A stretch of 64,000 nucleotides of DNA from Scilla litardierei (GCA_030789695.1 CM061139.1:108164837-108228836), one strand, 5' to 3'; counted from the first letter of the stretch, positions 38,369 to 51,460 are shown. Made by a program: numbers and translations. Notes: generated by a model from the sequence alone, not told the origin.

Positions 38369-39527
38369 CTATTTTGATCTTTCATTAGCTTCATCATAAC
38401 TCGCCAGTTCTTCTTCATCTACTATTCCTGTAAAGAAGCATGATGCAACAGAGCAATGGCTGACTTGTACCTCATAATCTTTGTGGTATTGTGACTGTCT
38501 TTTCTCCTTTGTAGACCTTTCAACTTGTTGTTGTTCGCCTTCTGAATCTAAGGTGTTTGACGAAGGAATTTCATCATTGCTTGAAGGCTCCATGTTGTTT
38601 TCAGGTAGCAACTGAAAATTCCATAGATCGCCATCACGAACTTCTTCTTGATAATAAGATGACACTTCATCGACCACCACATCTGTAGAAGTTACAAACT
38701 TCTTTGTTTATGGATCCATACACCTCCACCCTTTCCTACAAGGATCCTAACCAACAACACTTCACTTCTTTGCCTTCAGATCAAGTTTAGTTTTGTTAGT
38801 TTTTGAAAGATGAACATAACAAATTGAGCCAAACACCCAAAAGTAATTTACATTTGGCTTGACATTATATAAGACTTCTCTTTACAAGGCCATGGAGGTA
38901 AACGATTTATCACATGGCATGCAACTTGAATAGTTTCAGCCCACAATTCTCGAGGGATATTTTTTATCATAAAGCCATGAAAGACTTACCGAAGAAAGAT
39001 GAGTTAATTTCCTTTCAAAAACTCCATTCTGTTGGGTGGTATTTGGACATGTCATCTGTTTTTAAATACCTTTGGACATGTCATCTGTCTTGAAATACCA
39101 CGATTGTCACAATATTGAAAGAAGGCATCTGCATATATTCTCCTCCATTGTCGCTTCATAGACATTTAATCTTCTTTCCAAACTCTTTTTCTATAGCATC
39201 TATGAATTCAGCAAATAGAGATAATGCTTCATTCTTTCCTTTCAAGAACTTCACCTAGTTATACCTTGAGAAATCGTCAACTAACACTATGACATAGCGA
39301 TTTTCGCTATACCTAGATGTTTTTATTGGTCCCATCAAGTCTGCGTGAACCAATTCAAACATATCGAATTTCCAATTTGACGACTTATTGAAAGAATGAC
39401 GATGTGATTTGCCATATTGACAACCTTGAGAAATTACGTCTTCACGAACATTTCTTAGAGTTGGGATGCCTTCCACCAATTTCTTTGAAGAAATTTGTTG
39501 TAGTAATTGATAACCCAGATGGCCCAA
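38369..39527 (-). pseudogene. Copia integrase
   Basis: The frame from 39527 reads MGHLGYQLLQQISSKKLVEG (H-x-x...H finger region), SQGCQYGKSHRHSF (CxxC partly lost: C-Q-Y-G) and LVHADLMGPIKTSRYSENRY with the first catalytic Asp, then VLVDDFSRY with the second-sheet motif. Later integrase sequence down to about 38700 is frameshifted. 38369-38680 is the linker before RT (YEVQVSHCSV-like acidic region). Confidence 0.75.
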
Positions 39528-39586
39528 TCGGGCATGCCAATTTGCTGCATTAGCCGTTTGACTTGTCTTCTTTACTTATGCTTCGC

Positions 39587-40030
39587 CTACTGACAAGACA
39601 AACAAAGAACCTTTTTCTCACTAGTGTAAATAACATCAGCAGTTATATTAGCAACATTATCAAATATTTTCACATCACTTGGTCCAAAGAAAATGTACTT
39701 TCCAAAATTAGTAACTTGAGAGACTGAAATTAAATTTTTCTTCAAACCTGGAACGTGATAAACATTATTCAGCTCGACAGTACTTGTATCACTAGCTTCT
39801 ATCTTCACAATTCCTTCTTTTTCCACTGGATATGTTGAGTTGTCAGCTGTGACAATAACTCGCTCTTTGTTGTGTTCAGGCAACACCGAGAAAAGAGAAC
39901 CATTTCCAGTTAGATGGTGAGAGCAACCAGAATCAACGATCCACTCCTCCTTGCAACTTTCTTGGTTGTAAAGCACTTGTACTAGTGTTGTTTTTGCAAT
40001 AACATGGTTCCTTTCTTCAGCTACTTCCAC
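39587..40030 (-). pseudogene. Copia protease
   Basis: A 147-residue open segment with EEWIVDSGCSHHLTGNGSLF. D-S-G is the aspartic-protease catalytic triplet, followed by the ILVDSGASHHLT-type context of copia. It is followed by a region ending KKNLISVSQVTNFG, typical before the integrase zinc finger. The triplet itself is intact. Confidence 0.8.
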
Positions 40031-40080
40031 AGTGAAGCATTGCTCCCATTTGAGTTGTTCATGTTTTCACTTGCTACATT

Positions 40081-40880
40081 TTATTTGGACAACTTCACTC
40101 TACAATTTTTCTTGATGTGTCCTCTTTTACCACATCTATAGCACTTGATTACATACTGATTTTGTGAATTACCATCAGTAGCTTTCCTGAAACTTGACTC
40201 CCCTTCAGTATTATTACCTTCTGCTGATGTGTTCTTCCTGATATACTTTCCCTTAGAAAATAAGACAACATCTGAATCAAAATACTTTGCCATTTGCTTC
40301 GCCAAAGCCTCATGGTTAGCAATTAAACTTTCCAGTTCTTCAATTGCAGGTTGTGTTGCCTAACCTTGAATGGAGGTAACATAAGGAATGTACTCCTTCT
40401 TTAATCCTCGAATGAGAAATCTTCGTAGTCATGCTTCACTGATATTTTCTTACTCATCCAATTCTGAAATTTCATGACAAATACTTTTAACTTTTAAGAA
40501 ATATTTATAAATAGACATACCTTCTTGTTTTAATATTGCTAGTTCATTCTCTAGCCATTATGGTCTTATTGTATTCTTCTTGGAAAACAACCTTTTAAGT
40601 GTCTGCCATACTCCTTTTGGTGAACTAACATCACGAACATGATCAATAAACTCCTTACCAGTTGAAGTCCTCAAAGCAAAGAGAGATTTACCGCATTTGA
40701 TCTTCCATTTCCTTCGTGGTTCAACATTTTCTGGAGTATCTGCAGGAATTTTTGCTTCAGCATCAGCAACAGGTTCCCACAGATCTTGACCTTGAAGATA
40801 AGCCTATATGCACGTTCTCAAATACTTGCAGTTTGTGCCTACAATCTTTTCAACACCATATTGTGTGTTTACACTATTTC
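40081..40880 (-). pseudogene. Copia gag (main part)
   Basis: The gag starts at 51484 (MELPNGGN), is cut by the gypsy insertion at 51466, and resumes at 40880 with NTQYGVEKIVGTNCKYLRT. Then come SPKGVWQTLKRLFSKKNT-like gag sequence and, at 40081-40305, a zinc knuckle CYRCGKRGHIKKNC (C-X2-C-X4-H-X4-C). Stops and frameshifts are scattered. Confidence 0.75.
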
Positions 40881-43775
40881 TGTCACGACCCGCTTCCCTA
40901 AAATGGAGGCGAGGCGTGAGAAGTCCGCTCAGACTTGGAGCTGTGAGGCTCCAGTCAGTAAAGCGTATGTAATAACCGAGTATAGGTCCTTGCAAATGTG
41001 AAGCAGAACAACAATAATAATAAAGAAAGGAGACAGATAAAATTATTTCAATCTCAGAATGTCCACAATAAATTTCCAACATCACAGAAAAGCCACCAGG
41101 CTAAAAGAAGAGTCTAAAAGGCCCAAGCATGGCCAACAAAAATAATCAACGTACAGAAAGAAAGGTGCCACGCTCCGACAACCTAACAAGAACTAATCAG
41201 AAGCAACACAGAACTACGCCTCTACGACTGGTCGCCGGTGTCCTCGTACTCCCTCAACGGTGGACCCAGGCTCAAAGTCAGCAAACACCTTGCCCTAAGC
41301 AACGGACTCTGGCTCAGCAACTAACATGCGACACCCAACAGAGACGAGGGCGCATGTCAGCAAGTCTATAAGAGACTTGTGCAAGGAAACTAAAGAAGGA
41401 AACAACCTAGCAGTTCTAAAAGTATGCGATGACATGGCAGTTTAAGATATGAATGCAACAAGTAGTACATGCAACAAGTATGACATGGCAAGGTAGCAAA
41501 GCTAGTAAACATTCACATGGATTTTACAAGTCAAGTAAACACGTCGTGCACAGAGATTACGCCTTTTGGCTGGAGTGGCTGTACGGGCCAACTCCTAAGC
41601 ACAAGTGATCGCTTATCCCTACCCCTCCACGTGTATCGGGCATTGGATTTTGACCAACACATGTAGCCCGCTTCTGGATCACGAGCCAGGAAGTGTATTT
41701 GGCATAGGGTTGTACCTGCAACACATGTGCTTAGCCTCGACAAGGAAGTGCATAGCGTGTGCTACGAATGCAACACTCAAGCATGGATGACATGTCATGG
41801 CAAGTTGTAATTTAAATGCGTACAGATAAGGAATTTAAACATGACAGGCATGGCAGAGCACAAGTAAAGAGCATGCAGTTATGAAAATTAAACGTGACAG
41901 GCAGAAATGCATGAATGACATGGCAGGGTGACAGATCTAGCTTCGTTGTCAAGCTAGATCTTAAAATTGCGTCTAGACGAGTATCATTTTGTCGCCTAGT
42001 CTCTTTTACGCCAAAAACAAGAAATGGCCTAAAGCACGGCCTAAACAAAGAACTGGCAAGTTTCACTTGCCTGCAATCAGTCGTTCTGAATACACCGTCC
42101 AAACAGTCCAGTCTACATATGTGCTCAGATCCACCAGCCTACAGTCCCAAATTAAATTATCTTTATTAGTGAAGACAATAAAATTATCGATTTTTATTTT
42201 GTTTAACATGGATGGGTTGGGGGTCCTAAGTGTTCAGAAATTTACCCTTACACGACGCGTGAGCTACACTGGCGTCGGGTAGCGACGCCATGGGTTGGAA
42301 TAAAAAGAACGCGCTCCTAATCCAGATTCCAAATAAGATTCCATGCTCAACAATTCTTGGGTAGCGACCAAATCAGTGAACAAGATTCCAAACAGCGATT
42401 AATAGGTCGGTAGGCATTTTCACGGCTCCCGGGAAGCCGTAACAACGAATCGAGACGAACGGTACAACGTACACGAAGTCTACGACATTGAGCATCGTAG
42501 GGGATGATCGTGACGTCGGAAAACACTCCTAGGAGAAGTAGCGGGCTGTCGGAAGACCCCAACAGCGAGAGGGTACGGCGAGAACTCAACGACGCATTGA
42601 TACGTCGCTATACACGCAAAACAGTGAGTGCCCTCACTGTTTCCAGGCAATGGCGGCCTGAGAACGGCCACGGGAGGTGCGGGGGGCCAAGAGGGGTCGA
42701 CGACGGAGGGGGAGGTCGCGGCGGCGGCAGCAGCGACGGCAGCGGCCGCCGCCGCTGCTGCATGTTGCTGTTGTGGGAGAACCGCGGCCTGGGGGCGCTT
42801 TTACGACGGGATCAGATGCCCACGACGGTGCTGAGGGGAGGAGGCATGTCGGGGTAGGGGGGAGGATGGTGAGAGAAGGCCGGTCGGCGGTTGGCCGGAG
42901 AAACGAAGAAGCAGCGGCCTCGGGGGTTTTGCATGAAACAGCGGCGGATTCCGGTGGCCTACAGCAGTGCTACGGCGGCCTGAGGGAGGTGGTAGGTCAG
43001 GGACGAGATGAGGAGGTCCGGAGACGGTGGGTTAGGCCGGAGAACGCAAGAGGAGTCGGGCTCGGGGGTGTTTTGCGTGAAAGTTTTCTAGGGCCGGCGG
43101 CTTTCACTTGCTGCTGTGAAAATATAACAGCCCTAGGGCTATTAAATAGGTTTGGGGCTGAGAAACGTGGGTAGTGGCTAGGACTAGGTCAAGGGTTTAG
43201 TTTAGAGTTGTTATAGGATTTATTTGAATAGAAAATGTTGTTATAACAATTATTAAAACAATAAAGCTCTCACCCTCTCACTCTCTCTCCCATGTGCTGC
43301 GTGACAAGGCAAAAACGACTAGCTTGGATGATTATGATGAATATTATAATTAATTAATATTAGGGGAACAAAAGCCAAGTGATACTTAGGTTAAATCAAT
43401 ATTAGGTTGGGCAAAAAGTGAAAGTAGGTCAAACGAAGCCCAAAAATTGTGAAATAAATACTGGGGTGACCGCACAGACGAGAGAAACGCAACTAAGAAG
43501 ATGGATCACAATTTCGACGTCAAGAAACGAAATTAAAAATAAAAAGGCCTCGTGACCAAAGTGAAAATCTTAACGTCTCATCAAACAAGGTCAAATCGTG
43601 GGAGAACGACCCGTGAAATGACGTTCCAAAATAATTCCACAATTTAATACTCTCAGAGAGGGTCACAACGGCATATCACACTATAGGGTTCGGATTCAGA
43701 CAAAGTCTAAAATAAATACGTGCACGAACAAGACTACGTGCACATAAAGCGTACAATCGAAAACAGACCGTTACA
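40881..43775 (-). repeat. 3' LTR of the Tekay-like element
   Basis: 2895 bp, + strand start TGTCACGACCCGCTTCCC and end CGTTACA. Contains a GC-rich, GGC-repeat-bearing stretch at about 42660-42790 and AT-rich ends. Differs from the partner LTR at roughly one base in twenty by eye. Confidence 0.9.
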
Positions 43776-43816
43776 TCCTCCACACCTTATGAATGATACT
43801 GTCCTCAGAATCAACA

Positions 43817-44728
43817 TCAACTACTGCTAGGAAACAAGTGCGGGAAGCGCTCTCTCATGTCATCCTTACGCTCCCAGGTGGACTCCCCATGGGAACCATG
43901 ACGCCACTGCACTCTAACTAAGTCGACAGTCTTATTCCTCAGCTGCTTCTACCGTCGATCCAGGATCTCAACTGGTTACTGATCATAAGTCAGATCCGAA
44001 CGAACCGTGATCTCTGAGAAATCCACAGCATGAGACGGATCACCGACGTATCGACGTAACTGAGATACGTGAAATACGTCGTGAACACCCTCCAGTGACG
44101 GCGGCAACGCCAAGCGATAAGCCACCGCTCCAACTCTCTCCAGGACATCAAACGGCCCAATGTACCTCGGACTCAGCTTGCCTCTATTTCCAAATCGGAT
44201 AACTCCCCGATTCGGAGAGATCTTCAGAAAGACGTGATCTCCAAGCTGAAACTCCAGAGGCCTCCGTTTAGCATCTGCCCAATGCTTGAAACGGTCCTGC
44301 ACAATCCTCAGCTTCTCCCGGATGTTCCTCACAACATCCACAGCCTCCATGATCATCTCTGGTCCTAACAGCTTCCTGTCTCCAATGTCATCCCAGCTCA
44401 GTGGCGATCGACATTTCTTCCCGTATAGCGCGGCGAATGGCGCCATGCCAATACTCGCCTGGTAGCTGTTATTGTAGGCAAACTCCACATGATGGAGATG
44501 ATCATCCCAAGATCCCTTGAAGTCCAATATGCATGCTCTCAGCATGTCCTCCAAAATCTGAATCGTCCTCTCGGAATGGCCATCCGTCTGCGGGTGGTAC
44601 GCCGTGCTGAAACTCAGACTCGTACCTAGACTCTTCTGCAGACTCTGCCAAAACTGAGATGTGAATCTCGTATCTCTGTCCGACACGATACTCACGGGGA
44701 CTCCGTGAAGTCGCACGATCTCCTGCAC
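43817..44728 (-). pseudogene. Tekay-like integrase C terminus and chromodomain-like end
   Basis: The open frame from 44728 carries [20 protein letters not shown] (second catalytic Asp), [20 protein letters not shown] (third acidic residue context), and [20 protein letters not shown] with [10 protein letters not shown] of the C-terminal domain. After a TAA and a TAG, LVRVQWRHGSHGESTWERKD and FPHLFPSSS give a chromodomain-like tail ending at TGA 43819-43817. Confidence 0.86.
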
Positions 44729-44795
44729 GATTCACGTTACATCACTATCTAAACTAGGGAAAAGGAAATAAAAACGGAGAGTAGAAGAATTTTAC
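44723..44795 (-). other. Candidate 73-nt phase-0 intron in the integrase
   Basis: On the - strand the segment begins GTAAAATTCTTC and ends AACGTGAATCGTGCAG, has a T-rich middle, and a TGTAAC that could serve as branch site. Its exact removal joins RRYME to EIVRLHGVP, the family's uninterrupted integrase sequence, with codons complete on both sides. Without removal there are stop codons inside. A chance insertion plus deletion is the alternative. Confidence 0.5.
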
Positions 44796-44796
44796 C

Positions 44797-46880
44797 TCCA
44801 TATATCTTCTCGCTAGCGTCTCAGTGGACTGTCCTACTCGGAAGGGAATAAAGTGCATGGATTTGGTCAATCGGTCTACGATCACCCAAATCGCATCATT
44901 CTGCTTCGGACTCCGAGGTAGTCCAGTCACGAAATCCATAGGGATGTGTTGCCACTTCCACTCCGGAATCGAAAGCGGCTGTAGCAACCCCGCCGTATGC
45001 TGATGCTCTACTTTTACCTGCTGGCATACCAAACACTTGGCGACACTCCGTGCCACACTCCTCTTCATACCATGCCACCAATAGGTCAGATGAAGATCCT
45101 TGTACATCTTGGTACCTCCAGGATGCACAGAATACGACGAACTATGTGCCTCAACCAATAACTCCTTTCTAATGTCTCCAGCTGGCACACACAACCTGGC
45201 TCCAAATCTCAATGAACCATCTCCATGAATCAAGAAGTCAGTCCGCAGACCGGCTTCTACCTGCTCCCGAATATTCACCAGCTTCGGATCTCCGGCCTGA
45301 CCTGCCTTGATCCGATCCACGATCGTCGACTGTATCTGCATGCACATCAACGAAGAAGCCTCTCCAGGAAGCACGATCTCAATACCAGACTCGCAAAAAT
45401 CCTGCTGCAACCTCCACTGTAAAGTCAACATCATCACCGCTGGAAGTCTGCTCAGCGCATCGGGAACCACATTCACCTTGCCAGGGTGATACTGCAGATC
45501 AATCTCATAATCGGCCATGAGCTCCAACCATCGTCGCTGTCGTATGTTGAGCTCCTTCTGCGTAAAGATATACTTCAAGCTTTTGTGATCAGTGAAGATC
45601 TTCACTTTCTCACTCAGCAAGAAATGCCTCCAAATCTTGAGCGCAAATACGACTGCAGCCAACTCCAAATCGTGTATCGGGTAATTCTTCTCATGAGCCT
45701 TAAGCTGACGAGAAGCATACGCAACCACGTGCCCATGCTGATGCAAAACACAACCGAGACCTTTGCCAGAAGCATCGCAGATGATCTCAAATCCTCCACT
45801 CCGATCGGGCACAGCAAGAATAGGGGCAGTCGTCAACCTCTCCTTCAGAATAGAAAAGGCCTTCTCGCAATCATCGGACCAGACGAAAGATACATCCTTC
45901 CTCGTCAGTCTGGTCATTGGCTCAGCAATCTGAGAAAAGTCCTTAATGAAACGCCGATAATAACCTGCAAGCCCAAGGAAACTCTGGATCTCGGACGCTG
46001 AATGCGAAACAGGCCACTCTCTGATAGCCTTAATCTTCTCAGGATCCACCGAAATTCCATCTCCTGACACCACGTGCCCAAGAAAAGCAACCCTATCAAG
46101 CCATAACTTGCACTTAGAATACTTAGCATACAAACGATGCTTCCTCAAAATCTCCAATACCGTCCTCAAGTGCGATGCATGCTCTTCCTCCGACTTTGAA
46201 TAGATCAAGATATCGTCAATAAAGATAACGACAAACTTATCTAGTAAGTCGTAGAAGATCAGATTCATCAAGTTCATAAAAACAACGGGCGCATTGGTTA
46301 CATCGAAAGGCATAACCACGAACTCGTAGTGACCATACTTCGTCCTGAACGCTGTCTTCTGGATATCTTCCTTCCTCACCTTCAGCTGGTGATAACCACT
46401 CCTCAGATCCAACTTAGAGAACACTCTCGATCCTCCAAGCTGATCAAAGATGTCATCTATACGAGGCAATGGGTATCGATTCTTGATGGTCATGGCATTC
46501 AGCTCACTGTAGTCCACGCACATGCGACGCGAACCATCCTTCTTCTTCACCAGCAATACCGGTGCTCCCCACGGTGACACATTAGGATTAATATACCCCT
46601 TCTGTAGAAGCTCATCCAGCTGCTTACGCAATTCCTCCAACTCTGCTGGGGCCATACGATACGACGCCTTGGAAATGGGCTGCGCTCCTGGAATAAGATC
46701 GATCGAAAACTCGAAAGCTCGATCAGGCGGCAATCCTGACATCTCCTCAGGGAAGACGTCGTCGAATTCTCGCACCACAGCTGGTCTACTCTGCTCCATC
46801 TGCATGGCAACGATCTCCATCGGCTTGGCCCGAAACCTTACAGGACCAAGCGAACTGCTGCCTCGGCTGAACTCAAACAC
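44797..46880 (-). pseudogene. Tekay-like RT, RNase H and N-terminal integrase
   Basis: Nearly 700 residues open. [59 protein letters not shown] (family: MPFGLTNAP), catalytic [15 protein letters not shown]. RNase [71 protein letters not shown] and [10 protein letters not shown]. Integrase: [14 protein letters not shown] with HHCC finger (H...CLVCQQVK), and [20 protein letters not shown] with the first Asp. At 44796 a 73-nt insertion with GT-AG ends begins; without splicing the frame stops at 44754. RT itself looks catalytically complete. Confidence 0.88.
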
Positions 46881-46889
46881 AGGATATCC

Positions 46890-47267
46890 TCAAATCTCGA
46901 ACACCACCTTCTTCCGTCGGCAATTGATTGTGGCATAGAAACTCCTAAGCCAGTCCATCCCAAGGACGGCATCATAGTTGATGATGTCGTGGACAATAAA
47001 GTCAGCGTAAAGCTCATGTCTACAGACCACCAAAGGACAAGAATTACAACTACGATGCAATGAGATCACGCCATTCCCTGTAACGATATCCCAACTCTTG
47101 GGAAGAGGGGAAGTCGACAAGGAATGATTCTCCATGAAACTCCGGGATATAATACACATCGATGCACCAGAGTCAAAGAGGACTCGTGCAGGAAATGTGC
47201 AAACCAAATCACACCTAACAAACAATCTAACAATCAAATCATATTCTAGCAAACATATCATATTCAA
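46890..47267 (-). pseudogene. Tekay-like protease
   Basis: A 125-residue stretch with FPARVLFDSGASMCIISRSF: D-S-G is the catalytic triplet, in the family context. YDAVLGMDWL is the conserved C-terminal protease motif. It is in the same frame as the downstream RT, separated by one TGA at about 46887-46889. It is frameshifted with respect to gag. Confidence 0.85.
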
Positions 47268-47329
47268 ACAACAAACAAATACTAACGAATAAGATTAACT
47301 AAGGGAAGGAAACAACTATTCTGAGGGTT

Positions 47330-48412
47330 GCCTGCAATAACCTCATCCTTAGTCTCAGCCGCAACTGCAGTCGTCAGGAAAGCCTGCCTCCTCGGCTGCA
47401 AAGCTTGCTGAAATGCCTGCTTCTATGAAATGAGTGGCGCTCCACATCCAGCAGGTACAGGTGCTCTCTGCTGCAACGGCTGAGCTGCAACCGGTCCTTT
47501 CCATGGCTGTCTAGACTTTGGGCAATCCTTCATGACATGAGCAGGATCACCACAAACCAGGCAGTGCCCCAACATCTTCCTGCACTGCTCCTTGACATGC
47601 CCAGTCTTGCCGCAGAAATGGCAAGTCTTTTGTGTAGGCCCACCTGGCCTCTTGAACTACACCGACTGGTTAGGCTTGAACCCAGGCCTAACCACTGCTT
47701 TGACCTGCTCCATAGGCCTCTTTCCAGCTCCAGAAGTCTGTCCTCTCTTCTGGCTCGCAATCTGCTCCTGCCTCCTAGCATCTACCAGTAACTTCTGATA
47801 AGACTCCAAATCTGACGAAGACATCAGGCTCTGCAAGTCTAAGGAAAGACCCTGCAGAAACCTCTGAGCTCTCTCCTCGGCATCTTGCACCATCTTCGGC
47901 GCAAAACGACTCAGCCTGGTGAACTCCTGATGATACTGGTCCACTGAAAGATTCCCTTGCTTCAGATCAATGAATCGCTGCATCATCTCCCTCATGGCAG
48001 CCTTCGGGAAATACTCCTCATCGAACCTAGCCTTGAAAGTTTCCCAAGGGATAGGTCTCACCAACAGCTCCTCCTCTGCATCCCACCAGCTGCGGGTATT
48101 ATCCTTGAGCTGCTTCTTCACCAAATCAACCCATCCAGCCGGGTTATTCTTTGACATCCTCAGATTATCCTCCGTATTCCGAATCCACTCCTCTACAGCC
48201 AACGGTCCTTCAGATCCATCAAAATAAGTCGGGCCCAACTCCCGAAACTGCTTCGCTCCCAGCTCAAAGCGAGGGGCATTCTGGAGCATGCCCTGCTGCA
48301 CCTGCATCATCTGATGCATCATCCTCATGACTTCAGCATTGGTGGGCTCTCTATCCGATACCGCAACACGTTCGGGCCCACCACCAGCTCAGGCCTGTCG
48401 TCTTCCAGCCAT
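47330..48412 (-). pseudogene. Tekay-like gag with two zinc knuckles
   Basis: ATG at 48412 (MAGRRQA) is followed by a TGA at codon 8. The frame then stays open from 48328 for 223 residues: MRMMHQMMQVQQGMLQN, LGPTYFDGSEGPLAVEEWIR, and FDEEYFPKAAMREMMQRFID of the retrotransposon gag domain. After a TAG come two CCHC knuckles in the same frame, CHFCGKTGHVKEQC and CLVCGDPAHVMKDC. One further TAG precedes the end. All stops are single-codon events in one frame. Confidence 0.85.
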
Positions 48413-48556
48413 CTAATGACATAGAAAACGAATTAAATTAGACTCAAAGCTTATGACTTGGATGTTTTAATTTATTTAATGGACATTCTATAATTATTAT
48501 CATTGTTCCGGTAATTCGCAGTTGCAAGAAGACCTATATGGGCCACCAACAAAACC

Positions 48557-51460
48557 TGTTACGACCCGCTTCCCTAAAATGGAGGCGAGGCGTGAGAAGT
48601 CCGTTCAGACTTGGAGTTGTGAGGCTCCAGTCTGTAAAGCGTCTGGAATAACCGAGTATAGGTCCTTGCAAATGTGAAGCAGAACAACAATAATAATAAA
48701 GAAAGGAGACAAATAAAATTATTTCAATCTCAGAATGTCCACAATAAATTTCCAACATCACAGAAAAGCCACCAGGCTAAAAGAAGAGTCTAAAAGGCCC
48801 AAGCATGGCCAACAAAAATAATCAACGTACAGAAAGAAAGGTGCCACGCACCGACAACCTAACAAGAACTAATCAGAAGCAACACAGAACTACGCCTCTA
48901 CGACTGGTCGCCGGTGTCCTCGTACTCCACCTCAACGGTGGACCCAGGCTCAAAGTCAGCAAACACCTTGCCCTCAACAACGGACTCTGGCTCAGCAACT
49001 AACATGAGACACCCAACAGAGATGATGGCGCATGTCATCAAGTCTATAAGAGACTTGTGCAAGGAAACTAAAGAAGGAAACAACCTAGCAGTTCTAAAAG
49101 TATGCGATGACATGGTAGTTTAAGATATGAATGCAACAAGTAGTACATGCAACAAGTATGACATGGCAAGGTAGCAAAGCTAGTAAACATTCACATGGAT
49201 TTTACAAGTCAAGTAAACACGTCGTGCACAGAGATTACGCCTTTTGGCTGGAGTGGCTGTACGGGCCAACTCCTAAGCACAAGTGATCGCTTATCCCTAC
49301 CCCTCCACGTGTATCGGGCATTGGCTTTTGACCAACACATGTAGCCCGCTTCTTGATGACGAGCCAGGAAGTGTATTTGGCATAGGGTTGTACCTGCAAC
49401 GCAGGTGCCTAGCCTCGACAAGGAAGTACATAGCGTGTGCTACGAATGCAACACTCAAGCATGGATGACATGGCATGGCAAGTTGTAATTTAAATGCGTA
49501 CAGATAAGGAATTTAAACATGACAGGCATGGCAGAGCACAAGTAAAGAGCATGCAGTTATGAAAATTAAACGTGACAGGCAGAAATGCATGAATGACATG
49601 GCAGGGTGACAGATCTAGCTTCGTTGTCAAGCTAGATCTTAAAATTGCGTCTAGGCGAGTATCATTTCGTCCCCTAGTATTTTTATGCCAAAAACAAGAA
49701 ATGGCCTAAAGCACGGCCTAAACAAAGAACTGGCAAGTTTCACTTGCCTGCAATCAGTCGTTCTGAATACACCATCCAAACAGTCCAGTCTACCTATGTG
49801 CTCAGATCCACCAGCCTACAGTCCCAAATTAAATTATCTTTATTATTGAATTACCAGACAATAAAATTACCGATTTTTATCTTGTTTAACATGGATGGGT
49901 TGGGGGTCCTAAGTGTTCAGAAATTTACCCTTACACGACGCGAAAGCTACACTGGCGTCGGGCAGCGACGCCAGGGGTTGGAATAAAAAGAACGCGCTCC
50001 TGATCCAGATTCCAAATAAGATTCCACGCTTGCCAATTCTTGGGCAACGACCAAATCAGCGAACAAGATTCCAAACAGCGAGTAATATGTCGGTAGGCGT
50101 TTACACGGCTCCCGGGAAGCCGTAACAATGAACCGAGATGAACGGTACGACGTACACGATGTCTACGATATTGAGCGTCGTAGGGGATGATCGTGACGTC
50201 GGAAAACACCCCTAGGAGAAGTAGATGGATGTCAGAAGACCCCAACAACGAGAGGGTACGGCGAGAACTCAGCGACACGTCGATACGTCGCTATACACGC
50301 AAAACAGCGAGTGCCCTCGCTGTTTCTAGGCAATGGTGGCCTAAGAACGGCCGCGGGAGGTGCAGGGGGCCAACAGGGGTCGACGGCGGAGGGGGAGGTC
50401 GTGGCGGCGGCGACAGCGACGGCGGCGGCCGTCGCCGCTGCTGCGTGTTACTGTTGTGGGAGAACCGCGGCCTGGGGGCGCTTTTGTGGCGGGATCAGAT
50501 GCCCACGACGGTGCTGAGGGGAGGAGGAACTTCGGGGTAGGGGGAGGATGGTGAGAGAAGGCCGGTCGGCGGTGGTTGGCCAGAGAAATGAAGAAGCATC
50601 GGCCTCGGGGGTTTTACGCGAAACAGCGGCGGATTCTGGCGGCCTACGACGGTGCTTCGGCAGCCTACGGGAGGTGGTAGGTCGGGGACGAGATGAGGAG
50701 GCCCAAGGACGGTGGGTTAGGCCGGAGAACGCAAGAGGAGTCGGGCTCGGGGGTGTTTTGCGTGAAAATTTTCTAGGGCGGGCGGCTTTCACTTGCTGCT
50801 GTGAAAATATAACAGCCCTAGGGCTATTAAATAGGTTAGGGGCTGAGAAACGTGGGTAGTGGCTAGGACTAGGTCGAGGGTTTAGTTTAGAGTTGTTATA
50901 GGATTTATTTGAATAGAAAATGTTGTTATAACAATTATTAAAACAATAAAGTCCTCACCCTCTCACTCTCTCTCCCATGTGCTACGTGACAAGGCAAAAA
51001 CGGCTAGCTTGGATGATTAGGATGAATATTATAATTAATTAATATTAGGGGAACAAAATCCAAGTGATACTTAGGTTAAATCAATATTAGGTTGGGCAAA
51101 AAGTGAAAGTAGGTCAAACGAAGCCCAAAAATTGTGAAATAAATACTAGGGTGACCACACGGACGAGAGAAATGCAACTAAGATGACATATCACAATTTT
51201 GACGTTGAGAAACGAAATTAAAAATAAAAAGGCCTCGCGACCAAAGTGAAAATTGTGACGTCTCATCAAACAAGGTCAAATCGTGGGAGAACGACCGGTG
51301 AAATGACGTTCCAAAATAATTCCACAATTTAATACTCTCAGAGAGGGTCACAACGGGATATCACACTATAGGGTTCGGATTCAGACAAAGTCTAAAATAA
51401 ATACGTGCACGAACAAGACTACGTGCAAGTAAAGCGTACAATCGAAAACAAACAGTTACC
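48557..51460 (-). repeat. 5' LTR of the Tekay-like element
   Basis: 2904 bp, + strand start TGTTACGACCCGCTTCCC and end AGTTACC, where CC replaces the expected CA. As the 5' LTR it should hold the element's promoter; none was assigned. Confidence 0.9.

Larger units (their letters stand above)
40881..51460 (-). mobile_element. Tekay/Del-like Ty3/gypsy element nested in the copia gag
   Basis: 10.58 kb with exact 5-bp target duplication ATTTC (40876-40880 and 51461-51465). LTRs of 2895 bp (40881-43775) and 2904 bp (48557-51460). The - strand coding region has gag with two zinc knuckles, protease, RT, RNase H, integrase and a chromodomain-like end. Long LTRs and the RVQW...ESTWE tail suggest the Tekay/Del clade (inference). 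The 3' LTR is preceded by a purine tract AAGGTGTGGAGGA. The sequence after the 5' LTR (GGTTTTGTTGGTGGCCC) does not match the usual Met primer site. Confidence 0.9.

Noticed and set aside
42504..43174. Long GC-rich frames in the Tekay-like LTR (also 50187-50859)
   Set aside because: They lie in both LTRs, are Gly/Arg/Ala-rich from GGC repeats and overlap in several frames; no start context or domain.
47217..47318. A second intron between gag and protease of the Tekay-like element
   Set aside because: The stretch is T-rich and ends TTTGTTTGTTAG, but no GT donor in the needed phase joins the gag and protease frames; a frameshift is simpler.
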